From contig CM039211.1 of NCBI GenBank assembly GCA_008360975.2, forward strand, positions 24,856,558-24,920,557: a stretch of 64,000 bases of DNA. Reading direction: 5' to 3'. Below, in pieces: positions 1-10,859 of this stretch. The position numbers were made by a program, and so were the translations under genes. Every line of letters begins with the position of its first letter. Position 1 is the first letter of the stretch. Origin of the DNA: Lichenostomus cassidix (taxonomy: Eukaryota; Chordata; Aves; Passeriformes; Meliphagidae). A model generated the notes under the pieces. The model searched no databases, was not told where the DNA came from, and saw only the letters and a program-made list of their open reading frames with translations.

Positions 1-667
1 GAAGAATTCCCATTTTGATGTTATCCCAAGCTTGACTGTTTTTGTTTCTGCAAATGCTCCTAATCTGTGCTTTATGTTTCCCATCTGACTTACCTTTGAC
101 ACTATGACCTGCACAAATCATGACATTTAAAGTAAAAGAAAAGGCTGTAATGTGTTTTAATGCTGTCTGAATCCTGGTGAAAGATGGAATAACAGCTTGT
201 TTTCAGGTTTTCTTTCACAAACATGGAAGTCAGAGACTTAACCTGGGGAAATGAAATTCTTTATTCCTCTCTTCATATAGTGTATAGATTTTTTTTTCCT
301 TTTAATTCTAGCTTTATTTTTAAAGTGCATGCTCACTTCATATTTCATTGAGTAGCAAGTGTTTAAAAGAATGTACAGACTAATGAAACCAGGGAATTTT
401 TTCTATGAGGTTAATAGATCAGACCCTGATGCAGGCACTGGTGCTCTTAAGGCACTATGCCAATTAAGTAGTGATATTTAAATTACTGTTACATCGCAAC
501 AACTTAGTTACAAGGGAAAAAAGTTTCTTCTTTAATCTTGTTAAGGATTGTCTGTTCAGGCTAGTAGTAGACAACAAAGGATATGCAAGGCAATGGGAAA
601 CCCTAGTGTGTCCTGGACAAATGGATATTTCTACAAACCGGGTATTTTCTCTGTTTCTTCTCACTTA
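1..667. other. AT-rich non-coding DNA, no gene seen
   Basis: Unique-looking AT-rich sequence. Short open frames near 464-668 exist on both strands over the same bases; they have no recognisable domain and look like chance frames. No transposon hallmark was recognised. Confidence 0.5.
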
Positions 668-810
668 ATTTTTGGTTGTTTGGGTTATTAGGGGTTTTTT
701 TAGGTTTTTTTTTCTTGTTTGTTGGTTTTTTGGTTTTTGTTTGTGTGCTTGGTTTTTTGGGTTTGGTTTGGTTGGTTTTTTTTTGTTTGTTTTTTTTGGT
801 TTTTTTTTTT
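668..810. repeat. T/G-rich low-complexity tract
   Basis: About 143 bases made almost only of T and G: runs of T broken by G, GG and GGG, such as tttggtttggttgg. An open frame through it encodes only F, W, V, L, C and G and is an artefact of composition. Similar tracts lie at 51394-51469 and 61932-62029 in this orientation, and the complement (A/C) lies at 30154-30349. Confidence 0.85.
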
Positions 811-1582
811 AAATTTAATTGACAATATAACTGGCCTTACAGACTCAGATATGGATAGGGTGATATCATGTAAATCCTCTCATAAATGCTACAGAACTCA
901 CAATGAAAAGTTGTACAAAAGACTGTGGAGAGACAAGAATAAAGTTTCTGAAAGACTGTTATGTTAATCCCTAGCAGGGTTTTCAACTAAGTCAGTGGTA
1001 CTTCACAAGTAACAGCATTTAAGGGGGCTGGAAAATCCAGCAGCATGAGAATAGACATTTTTTTCACTGTGTGTTTGCTATTCTCCCCAGGAACATACAG
1101 ACAAATACAGGTGAAGGCAATCACAGTGAGTATGATACGTCCAATTTTTTTGGTGTGCTATAAGCTCTTTTTCAATGATGGTTTGAGGTATGATTGTTTC
1201 ACCATCTCTGTAAGAATGGTTATCAGGTCATTGTCACCCATTTTGTGGTGGCAAAGAATGTGGCTCTAAAGTATGTATTTTGGCTCACAGCCTAAATTCA
1301 TCAGAGGCTCCTCTAATCCCAGTTCCTCTATGTGCACAAAAGCGTCCCTTTGCAGTGGCAAACTACAGTGACATATTTGTTTAGAAGATATAGTCACACA
1401 TTTTAGTATCTCTTATCACTCAACATTTTTCCTGATGCCAAGCTTAAATAATCCATTGCAGTCTAAGACCATTACTTCATGTCTCTGTAACAGAAATTGT
1501 CTCCCTTTTTTCTCTTACAGCTCTTTCCTGTGTTTTCATCAATAAATATATACCTCTCTTTTTGCTTCTGTAAACCAAACAT
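811..1582. other. AT-rich non-coding DNA, no gene seen
   Basis: No transposon or coding signature recognised. Short open frames around 1045-1269 lack known domains. The last part (1500-1582) is pyrimidine-rich and leads into the adjacent CCTT array. Confidence 0.5.
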
Positions 1583-1868
1583 TTCCTTCCTTCCTTCCTT
1601 CCTTCCTTCCTTCCTTCCTTCCTTCCTTCCTTCCTTCCTTCCTTCCTTCCTTCCTTCCTTCCTTCCTTCCTTCCTTCCTTCCTTCCTTCCTTCCTTCCTT
1701 CCTTCCTTCCTTCCTTCCTTCCTTCCTTCCTTCCTTCCTTCCTTCCTTCCTTCCTTCCTTCCTTCCTTCCTTCTTTCCTTCCTTCCTTCCTTCCTTCCTT
1801 CCTTCCTTCCTTCCTTCCTTCCTTCCTTCCTTCCTTCCTTCCTTCCTTCCTTCCTTCCTTCCTTCCTT
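1583..1868. repeat. (CCTT)n tetranucleotide microsatellite, about 71 copies
   Basis: 286 bases of uninterrupted TTCC repeat apart from one visible C-to-T change at 1774. Read on the minus strand it is (AAGG)n. An open frame across it gives a period-four Phe-Leu-Pro-Ser peptide, which is an artefact. The near-perfect purity over this length suggests a young, probably length-polymorphic locus. Confidence 0.97.
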
Positions 1869-2486
1869 TTCTCCTACCTCAAGTCTTCTAGAACTGCCAT
1901 TAATTTTCCCTGGATCCTGTCCGTAAATATATTCTGTGGACTCTGCTCTTGTTGAGACCCTGCCATTTCTGAATAGAAGAGAAAGTTCATTTTACCAACT
2001 ATCCTCATCTTTCTATATCTCTTTGTTTGATACTTGCCTTTATTTTTTTAAGCAGCACATCATTGGTAACCTGCTATTCAGTTTGCAATTTACCATAACT
2101 TCTGTGTCTTCTTCAGCAGATCTGTTTAATCAGCTCTTCTGTACCTGTCAGCTGCAGGATTGGTTATTCTTGTTCAGATATTAACTTCATGATAGTCTTA
2201 GTCCATCAGATCTATTCTCCAATTTTTCATAATTTCAATTTCTAATTCTGTGTTGTTTGATATAGTCCTTCTGAGGTCCATGAATTTAATAAGCTCATTT
2301 TTAATTTAAAAAATTGAATAGTATCATACATATGGGCCCATTTTATAGTGCACCATAGATAACCACCTATCTTCAGTCTGTCTGAGTGTTTTACTTGGTC
2401 CTGCTATAGTTTCATATTAACCATGATTTTCCTGTTCCTATAAAGATGTCATGGCAAGAGAGATTGCCAGAAAGGTCTCATGTTAT
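1869..2486. other. AT-rich non-coding DNA, no gene seen
   Basis: No recognisable transposon or gene between the CCTT array and the LTR at 2492. Confidence 0.5.
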
Positions 2487-2491
2487 TGAAG
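2487..2491. repeat. Target-site duplication, left copy (TGAAG)
   Basis: TGAAG stands immediately before the LTR start and is repeated exactly at 3089-3093, immediately after its end. Confidence 0.85.
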
Positions 2492-3088
2492 TGTTGTGGT
2501 TTAAGAACAGATGGAAATTAAGCACCATGCAGCTGCTTGCCCAGCCCTCCTCCCCCACCCCAGCAGGATGGGGAGGACAATCAAAATATAAACATGTAGG
2601 TTGGGATAAGAATGGTTTAATTAACAAAAACAAAGTAAAATACAGTAATAATGGTAAATTATAATTATAATAATAATGATAATAAAAATGGAAAGATAAA
2701 AAACAAGCAAGTGATGCACAATAAAATTGCTCACCACCTGCTGACTGATGTTTCAGAATCCTCTTCCTGAATCCAGTTATCCAGCCACACTTCTGGAAAA
2801 CTCCCTTCAGTTTATGTACTGGGCACAACATTCCATGGTGTGGAATATCCCTTTAGTTGGTATGGGTCACCTGTCCCAGCTATGCTTCCTTACAGTTTGT
2901 TTTGCCCACCTCCTCACTGGCAATGTATGAGACAAAAAAACTTGCATTGAGTCCTTGACTTAGAATAAACACAACAGCAAAAAATAGACCATCAGTGTGT
3001 CAACACCATTCTCATTCTGAATCCAAAACACAGCTTTGTAACAGGTACTGAGAAAAAAATTAACACCACTTGAGCTGAAACCAGAACA
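2492..3088 (-). mobile_element. Solo LTR of an avian endogenous retrovirus family (family A)
   Basis: A 597-bp element bounded by TGTTGTGG on the left and CCAGAACA on the right, so it has the TG...CA ends of a retroviral LTR, inside identical 5-bp repeats TGAAG. It is read as minus sense because, near its end on that strand, it carries a poly(A) signal variant ATTAAA (complement of the tttaatt stretch at about 2616-2623), then a GC-richer segment, then terminal ...accacaaca. The segment 2516-2580 and the sequence around 2845 resemble an LTR family that is widespread in birds. No internal retroviral sequence adjoins it, so it is most simply a solo LTR left by recombination. A 5-bp duplication is typical of ERVL-like elements; the class is inferred, not proven. 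Short frames inside it are not genes. Confidence 0.88.
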
Positions 3089-3093
3089 TGAAG
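3089..3093. repeat. Target-site duplication, right copy (TGAAG)
   Basis: Exact copy of 2487-2491 on the far side of the LTR. Confidence 0.85.
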
Positions 3094-3762
3094 GTCATAA
3101 CAAACACATATATTTTCTCATCTCTCCTTGAGGGATATTCCTCTACAATAATTGAAAAGAAAATTTGCTTTCAACAAATGCACACTGGATGTTATTCATC
3201 CCTTTCTTTCCCTCTAGCTGCATTACTTGAAGTTAAGATCACATTTAATTAGTGTTTTCAAACACTTTTCAAGAGTCCAAGTAAAACTGAAATTCCCTGG
3301 CTTTTCTTTACCTCTTACACCTATTAGGAATGATAAACATTTTACCTGCCCTTTTTCAATCCCTTGATGTCTTGTCCTCCATGGGTTCTTAAAAAATTAC
3401 TGAATCACTAAATGCTCTGAAAATCTTTTCTTCATTTGGACCAGAAAATTTGTAAACATAATCTATTTAAACCTTGCCCAATATGTTCTTAGTGTGTGTC
3501 GTTCCTTTATGCTTTGTCACTGGTGTTGATGCTGACAGAAAAATTACGATAGCTAAACTATAAAATGAAAGTATGCTTTCAAGTCCACAAATAATGACTT
3601 TAATGAAGTTATAAGGAAAATTCAGCAAGTGAAAAAGCATCTATGCTGATCTGGTAATATTTTCAAAGTCTTCCAACTTGTTTATTTCTTCACTAAAACC
3701 TCTCAGTATGTTTAGGTCTTGGCTTAATGAGTAATGTATCCTCTCATTAAGAATTCATATAA
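3094..3762. other. AT-rich non-coding DNA, no gene seen
   Basis: No coding or repeat signature recognised. Confidence 0.45.
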
Positions 3763-3862
3763 TTTTAGAATTATTAAGGTTGGAAAAGACCTTTCAGATC
3801 ATCAAGTCTTACCATTAACCTAACATGTTACCGCTAAACCCCATCCCCAAAATGCGTGCATT
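3763..3862 (-). mobile_element. CR1 LINE fragment, 3' end only
   Basis: The stretch ttaaggttggaaaagacctt, followed by an atcatcaag segment and further text matching the CR1 3'-UTR complement, marks the extreme 3' end of a CR1 inserted on the minus strand. Only about 100 bp are recognisable, consistent with the severe 5' truncation usual for CR1. It holds no coding sequence. Confidence 0.75.
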
Positions 3863-4670
3863 ACCCATTAATCTTGCCGTGATTTTTTTTATATCACTGA
3901 TCCTCTGACTGTGGTTTGAAATCAGTTAAGATACATATTATCTTTAATCAGAATAAAAGAAAATAATGTGACTCTGAAGTTTAATACCAGGTCACTTTCC
4001 ATAGGTAATTCAATAAAAATGGTAGGTTGGTCATGGTCCCTAAAATCCAAATCTTTCTTTGAAGTAAAAAAAGAGATTGACAGCTCAAAGCCTTTGAGTT
4101 AATGATGACAATTTTTAGAGGCAGAGTTTGTACAGAGATTATTGAATATACTGTAAATGACCAATAAATTTCTAATTTTGAATGTAATAGAATCATTTTT
4201 CTGAAGGTGATAGATGGAACAGTGTGTTTGTAAAACAACATGCTTATAATTTTTTCTTGGCCTCTGGATTTCTGAAGATAGGTGGCTTATTTATTTGGGG
4301 GCCTAAAGCAAATTATTATCACCACTGAATCATTTTCAGCTGGAATGGTCACTCCAAAGAATGCAGCAAACAGATGCAGAAGCCACAGTACATTTTTTCT
4401 TAGAATTTGGAAAGTTTACATTTTCTTCCTGTTTTTGATTGCCTGGCCCCTTTAATTCATTCACTTTGAGAATCAGAGCAGAATCTATGCATGGTAAGGA
4501 GAGAGTGCTGGATTTTCAATGCAGTACTTTGTCAGAATTAATGTAAGACAAAAGTTTTCATATTATGCTGAAGAATAATTATGCTTGGTTATACAAACTA
4601 CTCCAAAATACTTCAAGGAATTTTCTCACTTGTGGACATGCTTTTTTTGTTTTATTTTATGAATATCTGT
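3863..4670. other. AT-rich non-coding DNA, no gene seen
   Basis: An 86-codon minus frame at 3981-4241 has no recognisable domain and ordinary AT-rich composition, and is treated as chance. No repeat recognised. Confidence 0.45.
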
Positions 4671-5105
4671 TCTGGTGAGACTCCACCTGGAGCACTGCAC
4701 CTAACTCTGGGGTCCTCAACACAAGAAAGATGTGGCCCTGTTAGAGCAAGTCAGGAGAAGAACCACTAAGTTAATGAGAGGGCTAGAGCACCTGTCCTGT
4801 GAAGACAGGCTTCATGAGAGAGCTGGGGCTGTGCAGCATGGGGAAGAGGATGCTCCAGGAAGGCCTTCCAGTACATAAAGGGGCCTTACAAGAAGGCTGG
4901 AGAGGGACTTTTCACAAGGGTGTGTAGTGATGGGACAAGGGGAAATGGCCTTAAGATGAAGAAGGGAAGATTTACACTAGTTATTAGGCAGAATTTCTTT
5001 ACTGTGATGAGGCACTGCGACAGGTTGCCCAGGGAGGTTGTGGACTCCCTTTCCTGGAGCTGTTCAAGAGAGCTGGATGGGACTCTGAATAACCTGGTCT
5101 AGTGA
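4671..5105 (+). mobile_element. CR1 LINE fragment, ORF2 C-terminus and part of the 3' region
   Basis: Begins with sequence encoding TPPGALHLTLGSS, the degenerate counterpart of the CR1 ORF2 segment after the reverse transcriptase core. It continues through the conserved region that in intact copies specifies the LRGDL...YKYLKGG and RHFFTVRVTEHWHRLPREVV-like stretches; here RQNFFTVMRHCDRLPREVVD is still readable near 5000-5045. Recognisable CR1 stops after the words for acctggtctagtg at about 5105, before the usual 3' tail. Frameshifts break the frame throughout, so it is a dead copy. The missing tail may be at 5701-5757. Confidence 0.88.
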
Positions 5106-5700
5106 CATATTTCTAAATAAGGCAATTCATCCTTTTTACAAGCTCAAAATAAAATTATTCTATATTAGGCACAAAAGGGCAATGGGGCTTCTCTGCATGA
5201 GAGAATGTATTAAATTCTACCTTGTGCTGTGATGAAGGCTGTGTAAGTGGGTCTTTTTATCTTCCCAGAAGAAATTACTTAGTAGAGCAAACTATATCTG
5301 TATGAAACCTTCACACAAACCCAGGCCCTTTCCCTCTGGCTCATTGATTTTCAGCTTCTGCTGTACAAAAAGCAGCTCAGTTTGTCTCACTCACACTTCA
5401 CAGATAGAGAGCAGAGGGTCTGCCAGCAAACCCACTCTTTAGAGTGGGTACCAGTAAGCCACAGGGAGCCACCAACACTTTTTCACTGCAGAGGTGAGGG
5501 GTGTCCCCTCTTCACTTTCCTTGTTGTACAGATGACTGTGGATGTAGATTGTTCTTATCCCAGCCCATAATCCTTACCTTTCATGCCTCCAAATCTCCTT
5601 TCCATCCTGCTGGGGGGATAAGGGGGAAGTGAGCAAGCTGCATGTGTTTTGGAGAGTTTCAGTGGGAATACTAAATTGGGAAAAACCATTCCTAAACCAT
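5106..5700 (+). mobile_element. Probable family A LTR inserted in a CR1
   Basis: The last 140 bases or so (about 5560-5700) resemble the sense-strand 3' end of the LTR at 2492-3088: both have ttcttatccca, then a CCATCCTGCTGGGG block, then a G-rich/AG-rich stretch, then gcaagc(a)gctgcatg and finally a ...taaacca end. The interval is about the same length (595 bp) as that LTR. It sits exactly between two pieces that read as one CR1. The 5' boundary and a target-site duplication were not found, so the left half is assigned by position only. Confidence 0.55.
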
Positions 5701-5757
5701 GAGAGCTGGATTTCATGATTCATTATGGGTCCCTTCCACCTCCAGGTATCCTATCAT
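5701..5757 (+). mobile_element. CR1 LINE 3' tail fragment
   Basis: Contains ggatttcatgattc, then gggtcccttccacct and catcctatcat-like wording, matching the extreme CR1 3' end (gatgatcttnaaggtcccttccaac...attctatgattct). It supplies the tail missing from the CR1 at 4671-5105, suggesting one element split by an insertion. Confidence 0.55.
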
Positions 5758-8700
5758 TGAAAGATAAAAAAAATCCTAAAATATATTTATTAAGGGAGCT
5801 TCCCAATTATTGTACTAAAACCTTGGTTTTCCTTGCAGAGGAATATGTTCTTGTGTTGGAAGAAAGCAAATAAATATGAATTGTTTTTTTACTTCTTGGA
5901 AAATGTTTGCTTAACTTGCCCTGAAATTAAAATACTAAAAAAACCACCAACAAACCAAATAAAAAAAAAAAAGTCTTTGTCAGGTCTTAAGCCTTTATGC
6001 TAGCCCAAATTCAATAAATACCAGCAGCTGACATAGATATCTATACCTATAAATTCAATCAAATGCATGTGTTTCTTACAACAACACCATATTTTAAGAA
6101 TTTGCTTTATTAACTAACTTTGATTTGTAGTAACTTAACAGAGTAACATATCTTCTGTTACAGAATCACAGAAATTGAGGAATTAATTCCTTTCCCCCCA
6201 TCTTATTCTCTCCAAGTAAAAAACAGGAAGTAAAAGGTGCCTAGAGTCAGGGCAAGGGGTAAAGAAGAGCAGATATTTTAATAATCCTGAAAAACCTAAA
6301 TGGTCAAATATGAGTGAAAAGAAGGATGAAAAGGACAAAAGGCAGTTACTTAGTAGAGAAGGCACTTTTCTATAATTTTCCCTAAAAAATATTTTACTTT
6401 TTGCTTGTCCTTCTCCTGAAGCTTTATTGAGAACCAGAAAAATTCGTTATAAACTCACTACAAGTTTTATTTGTAATATAACACAGTACAACTCCAACAA
6501 AGGGCCAGAATCCTCATTCTTAATTTGCAATAAATGCAAAACACAATTGTCAGGTAGTGTTTTTCACTTTCCTGTGGAACTTGTGGATTGTATTGGGCAA
6601 ATCCTGCCCAGTGGATTTTCATTTTCATGGGAGATTTTTCATGATTCATTCTTTTATACAAATTCACTTTTAATTTTAACGTTTTATTTTTCTCTCAGTC
6701 AGAGGTCATCCATTTCACTGAAATAGTGATTCTTTTCTTTCTAGATATAAGCAATACAGAAATTTGTATTGTAACTTTCTTATATTTTTCTATTTTCTAC
6801 AAAATGTCTGTGATTTCATACTATTTTTTTCTTTTGCCTTGTGCATACTGCTGTTTGCTCACTTTTCATTGAATTCTACATGCAATTTTTTATCACACCT
6901 ACATGCCAAATTCTGTGAAAAAAGGGAATTACATACTGTCTTGAGTGATAGTGATAAGGATTATTTTGGGTCTCTTTCCAAGATCATTTTGAAATCAAAG
7001 GGTTATAAATTGATAATGATTTACAGAGGTTTTAGTAACATTCAATAATCTCTTATAGAATGACTACAGCCATGTGTGTCACACACACAGGAGCATAAGT
7101 TGTCTTTCTATGCAAAACCATTTGCTTTTCCTTACCTCTCTTTTAATGTCCTTTCTGGCCAAGATCTGTTAGATTATCCTGATCATCATTCTTTTTTTGT
7201 TTATTTGTGGAGTTTTTGGGGTTTGATTGTTTGTTTTCCAGAAAACATGAGCAGTGCTTATAACCCATTTGCTTCACTAAATTTGCTAGAAGATATATGC
7301 CTAGGCCAAAAAAATTGGGATCCCTTTTTCCAGAGAGTTGGCCCTTTGACAGCATTGTGGCTGAGAGGCAAGTGGTCTGGGACTACCCTGTCACTTCTTG
7401 CCACAACCACTCTAAGTCACCAGATCATGATTGTCAGTTTTATAATTTATGGAAGGAATGCAGCTACCACCCCAGGCTTTGTTATGCTTATTACAAGAGC
7501 AGAGGGTTTAGTTTTAACTCACCTTGGTCATATTAAAGTTGGGTTAGTATATTCTCAATGACATCATCAAAATCTTTTAGCAATGACATAGAATTAATTT
7601 TCAGAGTAGCTTGAATTAACGAGGTTTGTTATTGGAAAAATTTTGGCTTGATGTTTATTTAATTGGGTTATTTTTATTTTAACAAAAGTCAATGAAAATA
7701 TTAATTTTCAAGTGAATCTGAGTCTTACATATGGTCTTTTGCAGCCTAGCATTGCTTAATGCCACTGAATCTTCATATGAAGAAATTTGCAAAAGATCAA
7801 ATTATGTAACTTCACATTGTTGTTTTCACTTGATTAGGAAGGGCTTTTTGCATTGCAAAGCAAATCTTTGTAATGGAACAAGGTGAATGGGCTGAATACA
7901 CACAGTAAATGTTATTGTAAAAGCCACCTTAATCCATTACTCTCTATGGTCTGCAGGGATTGTCAAAGCAAGTACACAACAAAAATGTGACATAGTTGCC
8001 TTGCTATGCTTTATGCAACTACATTTAGCAACACTGCAAAATTTTAGTATTTTTAATATTTTAGCAATACTGCAAAATCAAGCAATGTCTTTTCTAGCAA
8101 TGTTACAAGAAGAGAAGCAGAGATTGAGAATTTAAATGATGAACAGCTAGTCTTCCAGATTCTGAATTTTATGTTGATTATTTACATAAGATATTCTTGT
8201 AGTGGTTGTCCTTCTGAGTATGTAACTTTATATCTGGGGAAACAGATTATCCTACATCTGCCTACTACAGTGCTATGACATCTTTTCCTGCAGCACATGG
8301 TGTTATGGGCTGCTCTCATAGACAAGGTATTGGTCCCAAAGGACAGGTCTTGTGTGAAACTGAAGTTTTGTGAGGATGTACACAAAATAAGGAGGTGGTT
8401 TTTGGCATGACAAATATTACTGCAAGTATTCCTCTGTAGAACATTTCTTAGATGAAGTGTAATAACAGTTTCATTAGTTATTTATTAGCTTATGCCTAAG
8501 GACTTTGAGTACACACACATTTTCTTTTTCCCCACAATGAAAGCAACAGTTTGCTTCTACTTTTTGTCCCAGTGACAGTTTTTAATATGCTGCTCATTCA
8601 GTAGTTGAATGCTCAGTATATGTCAGTTGTTTCCATTTAATTTTATACAGACTGAAAAAATAAACCAAACCTCTTCAGGTCTGTTTTCTCATAAATTGAT

Positions 8701-9493
8701 ATAAAATGCACATCTGTCTTTATAATTGGGTCTTGTTATTAAACATCAGAAAAGTCCTCACCTATAAAACTGAAGAAATGCTTTTAGAAGTCTATTTTGT
8801 GTGTTTTCTGATTAACCAGAGATCAACTGGCACAAGCACTGGCTTCTTGTAGATAGCTATACTATATCAGCATTTATTACTCAACTACATTTGCTGATTT
8901 TCCACAGAAAACAGCAAATTAGTGGTCTTGAGCACACACCAGTCTCAGTAAATAGTATGCATAAAGTACTCTGTGTGTATGTGTATATGGGCATATATAT
9001 GTATATGTTTTGCAGTTTGTATGTATATCTGCATGCATACATACAGATACATCTGAAGTCCATGCATTTTCCATGTTGATGACTGCTGCTATCTCTAAGC
9101 GTCCTGATTTTTGCAGAGGGGTTTTCACACCACTCAGTTGTCTCTGAAATATTGACTGTACAGAGTAAGTCAGATTAGCTGAAAAAATTCTATGGTTAAA
9201 CTTGGGAATTTTGGAAACAAGCATTCAGAAAAAACATATACACCAATTTATTTATTTTCTTCTACCTTTTACACATAAAGGTATCCTGCTTTTGAAGACA
9301 GTGTACTTCTATTTTAGATTTCTTCAAGCTTTCTTATTTGATTGACACAATTTCAGGGACATCAGTTCAAGGCAGTCTTTGTGGGATCTTGCAACAGACA
9401 CTGCCTTCAAACAGTACTTACCTATTGTTCATTCTGAGACAAAAGTAAAAATGGCAGCATGAAATAGAGAACATTCTTTGCTCAGTGCTGTAG
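5758..9493. other. AT-rich non-coding DNA, no gene seen
   Basis: About 3.7 kb of AT-rich DNA without a recognisable exon or transposon. A/C-rich (5935-5972) and T/G-rich (7190-7238) low-complexity patches occur, a short (CA)n at 7078-7090 and imperfect TA/TG runs at 8968-9052. The longest open frame (7076-7561, plus, 161 codons) has no recognisable domain and ordinary composition, so it is not called a gene. Confidence 0.5.
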
Positions 9494-9905
9494 AATTAGA
9501 ATCATAGGATCATTAAGCCTGGAAAAGACCTTTGAGATGATTCAGTTCAACCATTATTGTAGCACCACCGTGTTCACAACTAAATCTTGTCACCAAGTGC
9601 TACATTCACACTCCTTTTGAACACTTCCAGGGATTGTGGTTTCACCACTCCCCTGAGCAGCCTATTCCAATTCCTGTCCACACTTTCAGTGAAGAATTTT
9701 TTCATAATGTCCAACCTAAAATGCCTCTGGCACAACTAGAGGCCATTTCCTGTGACCCTCTTCAAGTGACCCTCCTGTCACTAGTTACTTGGGAGAAGAG
9801 ACTGACCCCCACATCACTCAAATCTCCTTTCAGATAATAGTAGAGAGTGTTAAGGTCCCTCCACAGCTTTATTTTGTCCAGGCAAAACACTCCCAGCTCC
9901 CTCAG
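9494..9905 (-). mobile_element. CR1 LINE, 3' terminal part (piece 1 of 3)
   Basis: Starts at the CR1 3' tip (minus-strand reading cctatgattct) and runs into ORF2 C-terminal coding remnants; on the minus strand ...[22 protein letters not shown] corresponds to the conserved CR1 YLKGG...LFSxVxSDR motif. It breaks at CTCAG (9901-9905), where an LTR is inserted, and resumes at 10855. With 10860-12040 and 13342-15200 it forms one element in consistent order. It is interrupted by stops and frameshifts and is not functional. Confidence 0.9.
9901..9905. repeat. Target-site duplication, left copy (CTCAG)
   Basis: CTCAG ends the first CR1 piece; GTCAG, differing by one base, follows the LTR at 10855-10859. 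The CR1 family normally has one ctcag at this point. Confidence 0.7.
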
Positions 9906-10016
9906 TTTCAAGGTCCGGTTATCAAAATTATTTAGAAATTCCTCTGCCTGAATTAAGGTGCAAAGGAGACCATGTGCCAGTGACAATAATATGGATTTTA
10001 TTTGATAGTAAATATA

Positions 10017-10049
<33 letters not shown>

Positions 10050-10854
10050 GAGAGAAAGAGAGAAAGGGAAAAAAATAGGAAAAGATGGGGGCTGGGGCAG
10101 AGAATGACAGAAACTGAATAAAAGGAATATCACCCCTCCATGGATCCCAATGGTGTTGCATTGATCTTCTCCAGCTGGTCTTTTTGGTGGTGATGGTCAC
10201 CCCAAAAAGCACAGAATGCCATGGGTTAATATACACTCAGGCCAGGGGCAATGTCCAGGCATGTCCCCCCAGGGGAGGGACAGTCTCTAGCAGCAGACTC
10301 TGCTTGCATCAGGTGAAGTCCTTTGGTGCCAGGCCTCTGGGGAGCACTCTGGGGGGTCTGTGATGGATTGTGACTCTCCCTCAGCTGCCTCTCATGTGAA
10401 AGTCCCATGGATGTGGCCAGTGGGGTTGGGGGTTCCACAGCTGGGCAGTTTGTGTAACAGAGGATGGATGGGTGTTTATTGCCTCAGACCAGAGGTTACT
10501 CCACTCACCCCAAACCTCCTCCCCCTGCCCACCATTTCAGGGGGGAGTCTGTGCAAACCTGGTTTCTGTGGGCTGTGCTCTCCCCCACCCCAAATCCAGC
10601 CAGAGATGACTCTCAGGGCAGCTGCAGGGTTTTGTCTCTCTTGTGGATGCATTTCTTTCCCTCAGCCTTGTTTATTTCCGCCTAGCCCTGAGGTGATTAA
10701 ACAATAGTATCTTGGCAGCTTAATTTACAGTCCAAAGTCCCAGTCAAGGACTTCAGGGAAGCTTCTTTGGTTGTAGCTTCTTTATACAGTTTTCGTTATA
10801 ATAAGTAGAACTTCATATCAATGTTTGAGGCATGAACCATTTCAGTCTCTGACA
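9906..10854 (-). mobile_element. Solo LTR inserted in CR1 (family B)
   Basis: A 949-bp interval that interrupts the CR1 reading. On the minus strand it begins TGTCAGAGACTGAAATGG (complement of the bases ending at 10854). Near its end it carries AATAAA within caaataaaatcc (complement of 9993-10005), just downstream of a (CT)n run, as expected for the R region of an LTR. Its far end reads ...ggaccttgaaa, so the terminal CA is degraded. The 5-bp flanks match CTCAG/GTCAG. No gag, pol or env sequence is present. Its GC-rich middle, about 10140-10700, contrasts with its surroundings. Open frames in this GC-rich part are not recognisable proteins. Confidence 0.82.
10017..10065. repeat. (GA)n dinucleotide run inside the family B LTR
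   Basis: About 49 bases of GA repeat with occasional gg and aa interruptions, directly upstream of a purine-rich stretch that ends at 10090. It lies beside the LTR poly(A) signal. Confidence 0.9.
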
Positions 10855-10859
10855 GTCAG

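Noticed and set aside
1497..1955. 152-codon plus frame with a Leu-Pro-Ser-Phe repeat
   Set aside because: Translation of the (CCTT)n microsatellite; flanks show no coding features.
6160..6182. ttacagaatcacagaaattgagg considered as a CR1 3' tip
   Set aside because: Only a few words agree and the adjoining sequence does not continue as CR1.
7076..7561. 161-codon plus frame
   Set aside because: No recognisable domain, ordinary AT-rich composition, and no repeat or splice context supporting it; length alone is not convincing.
9762..10438. Minus frames of 123, 102 and 70 codons with Ser/Leu-rich tracts
   Set aside because: They cross the CR1/LTR junction, the (GA)n run and the LTR interior, and have no protein match that I recognise.
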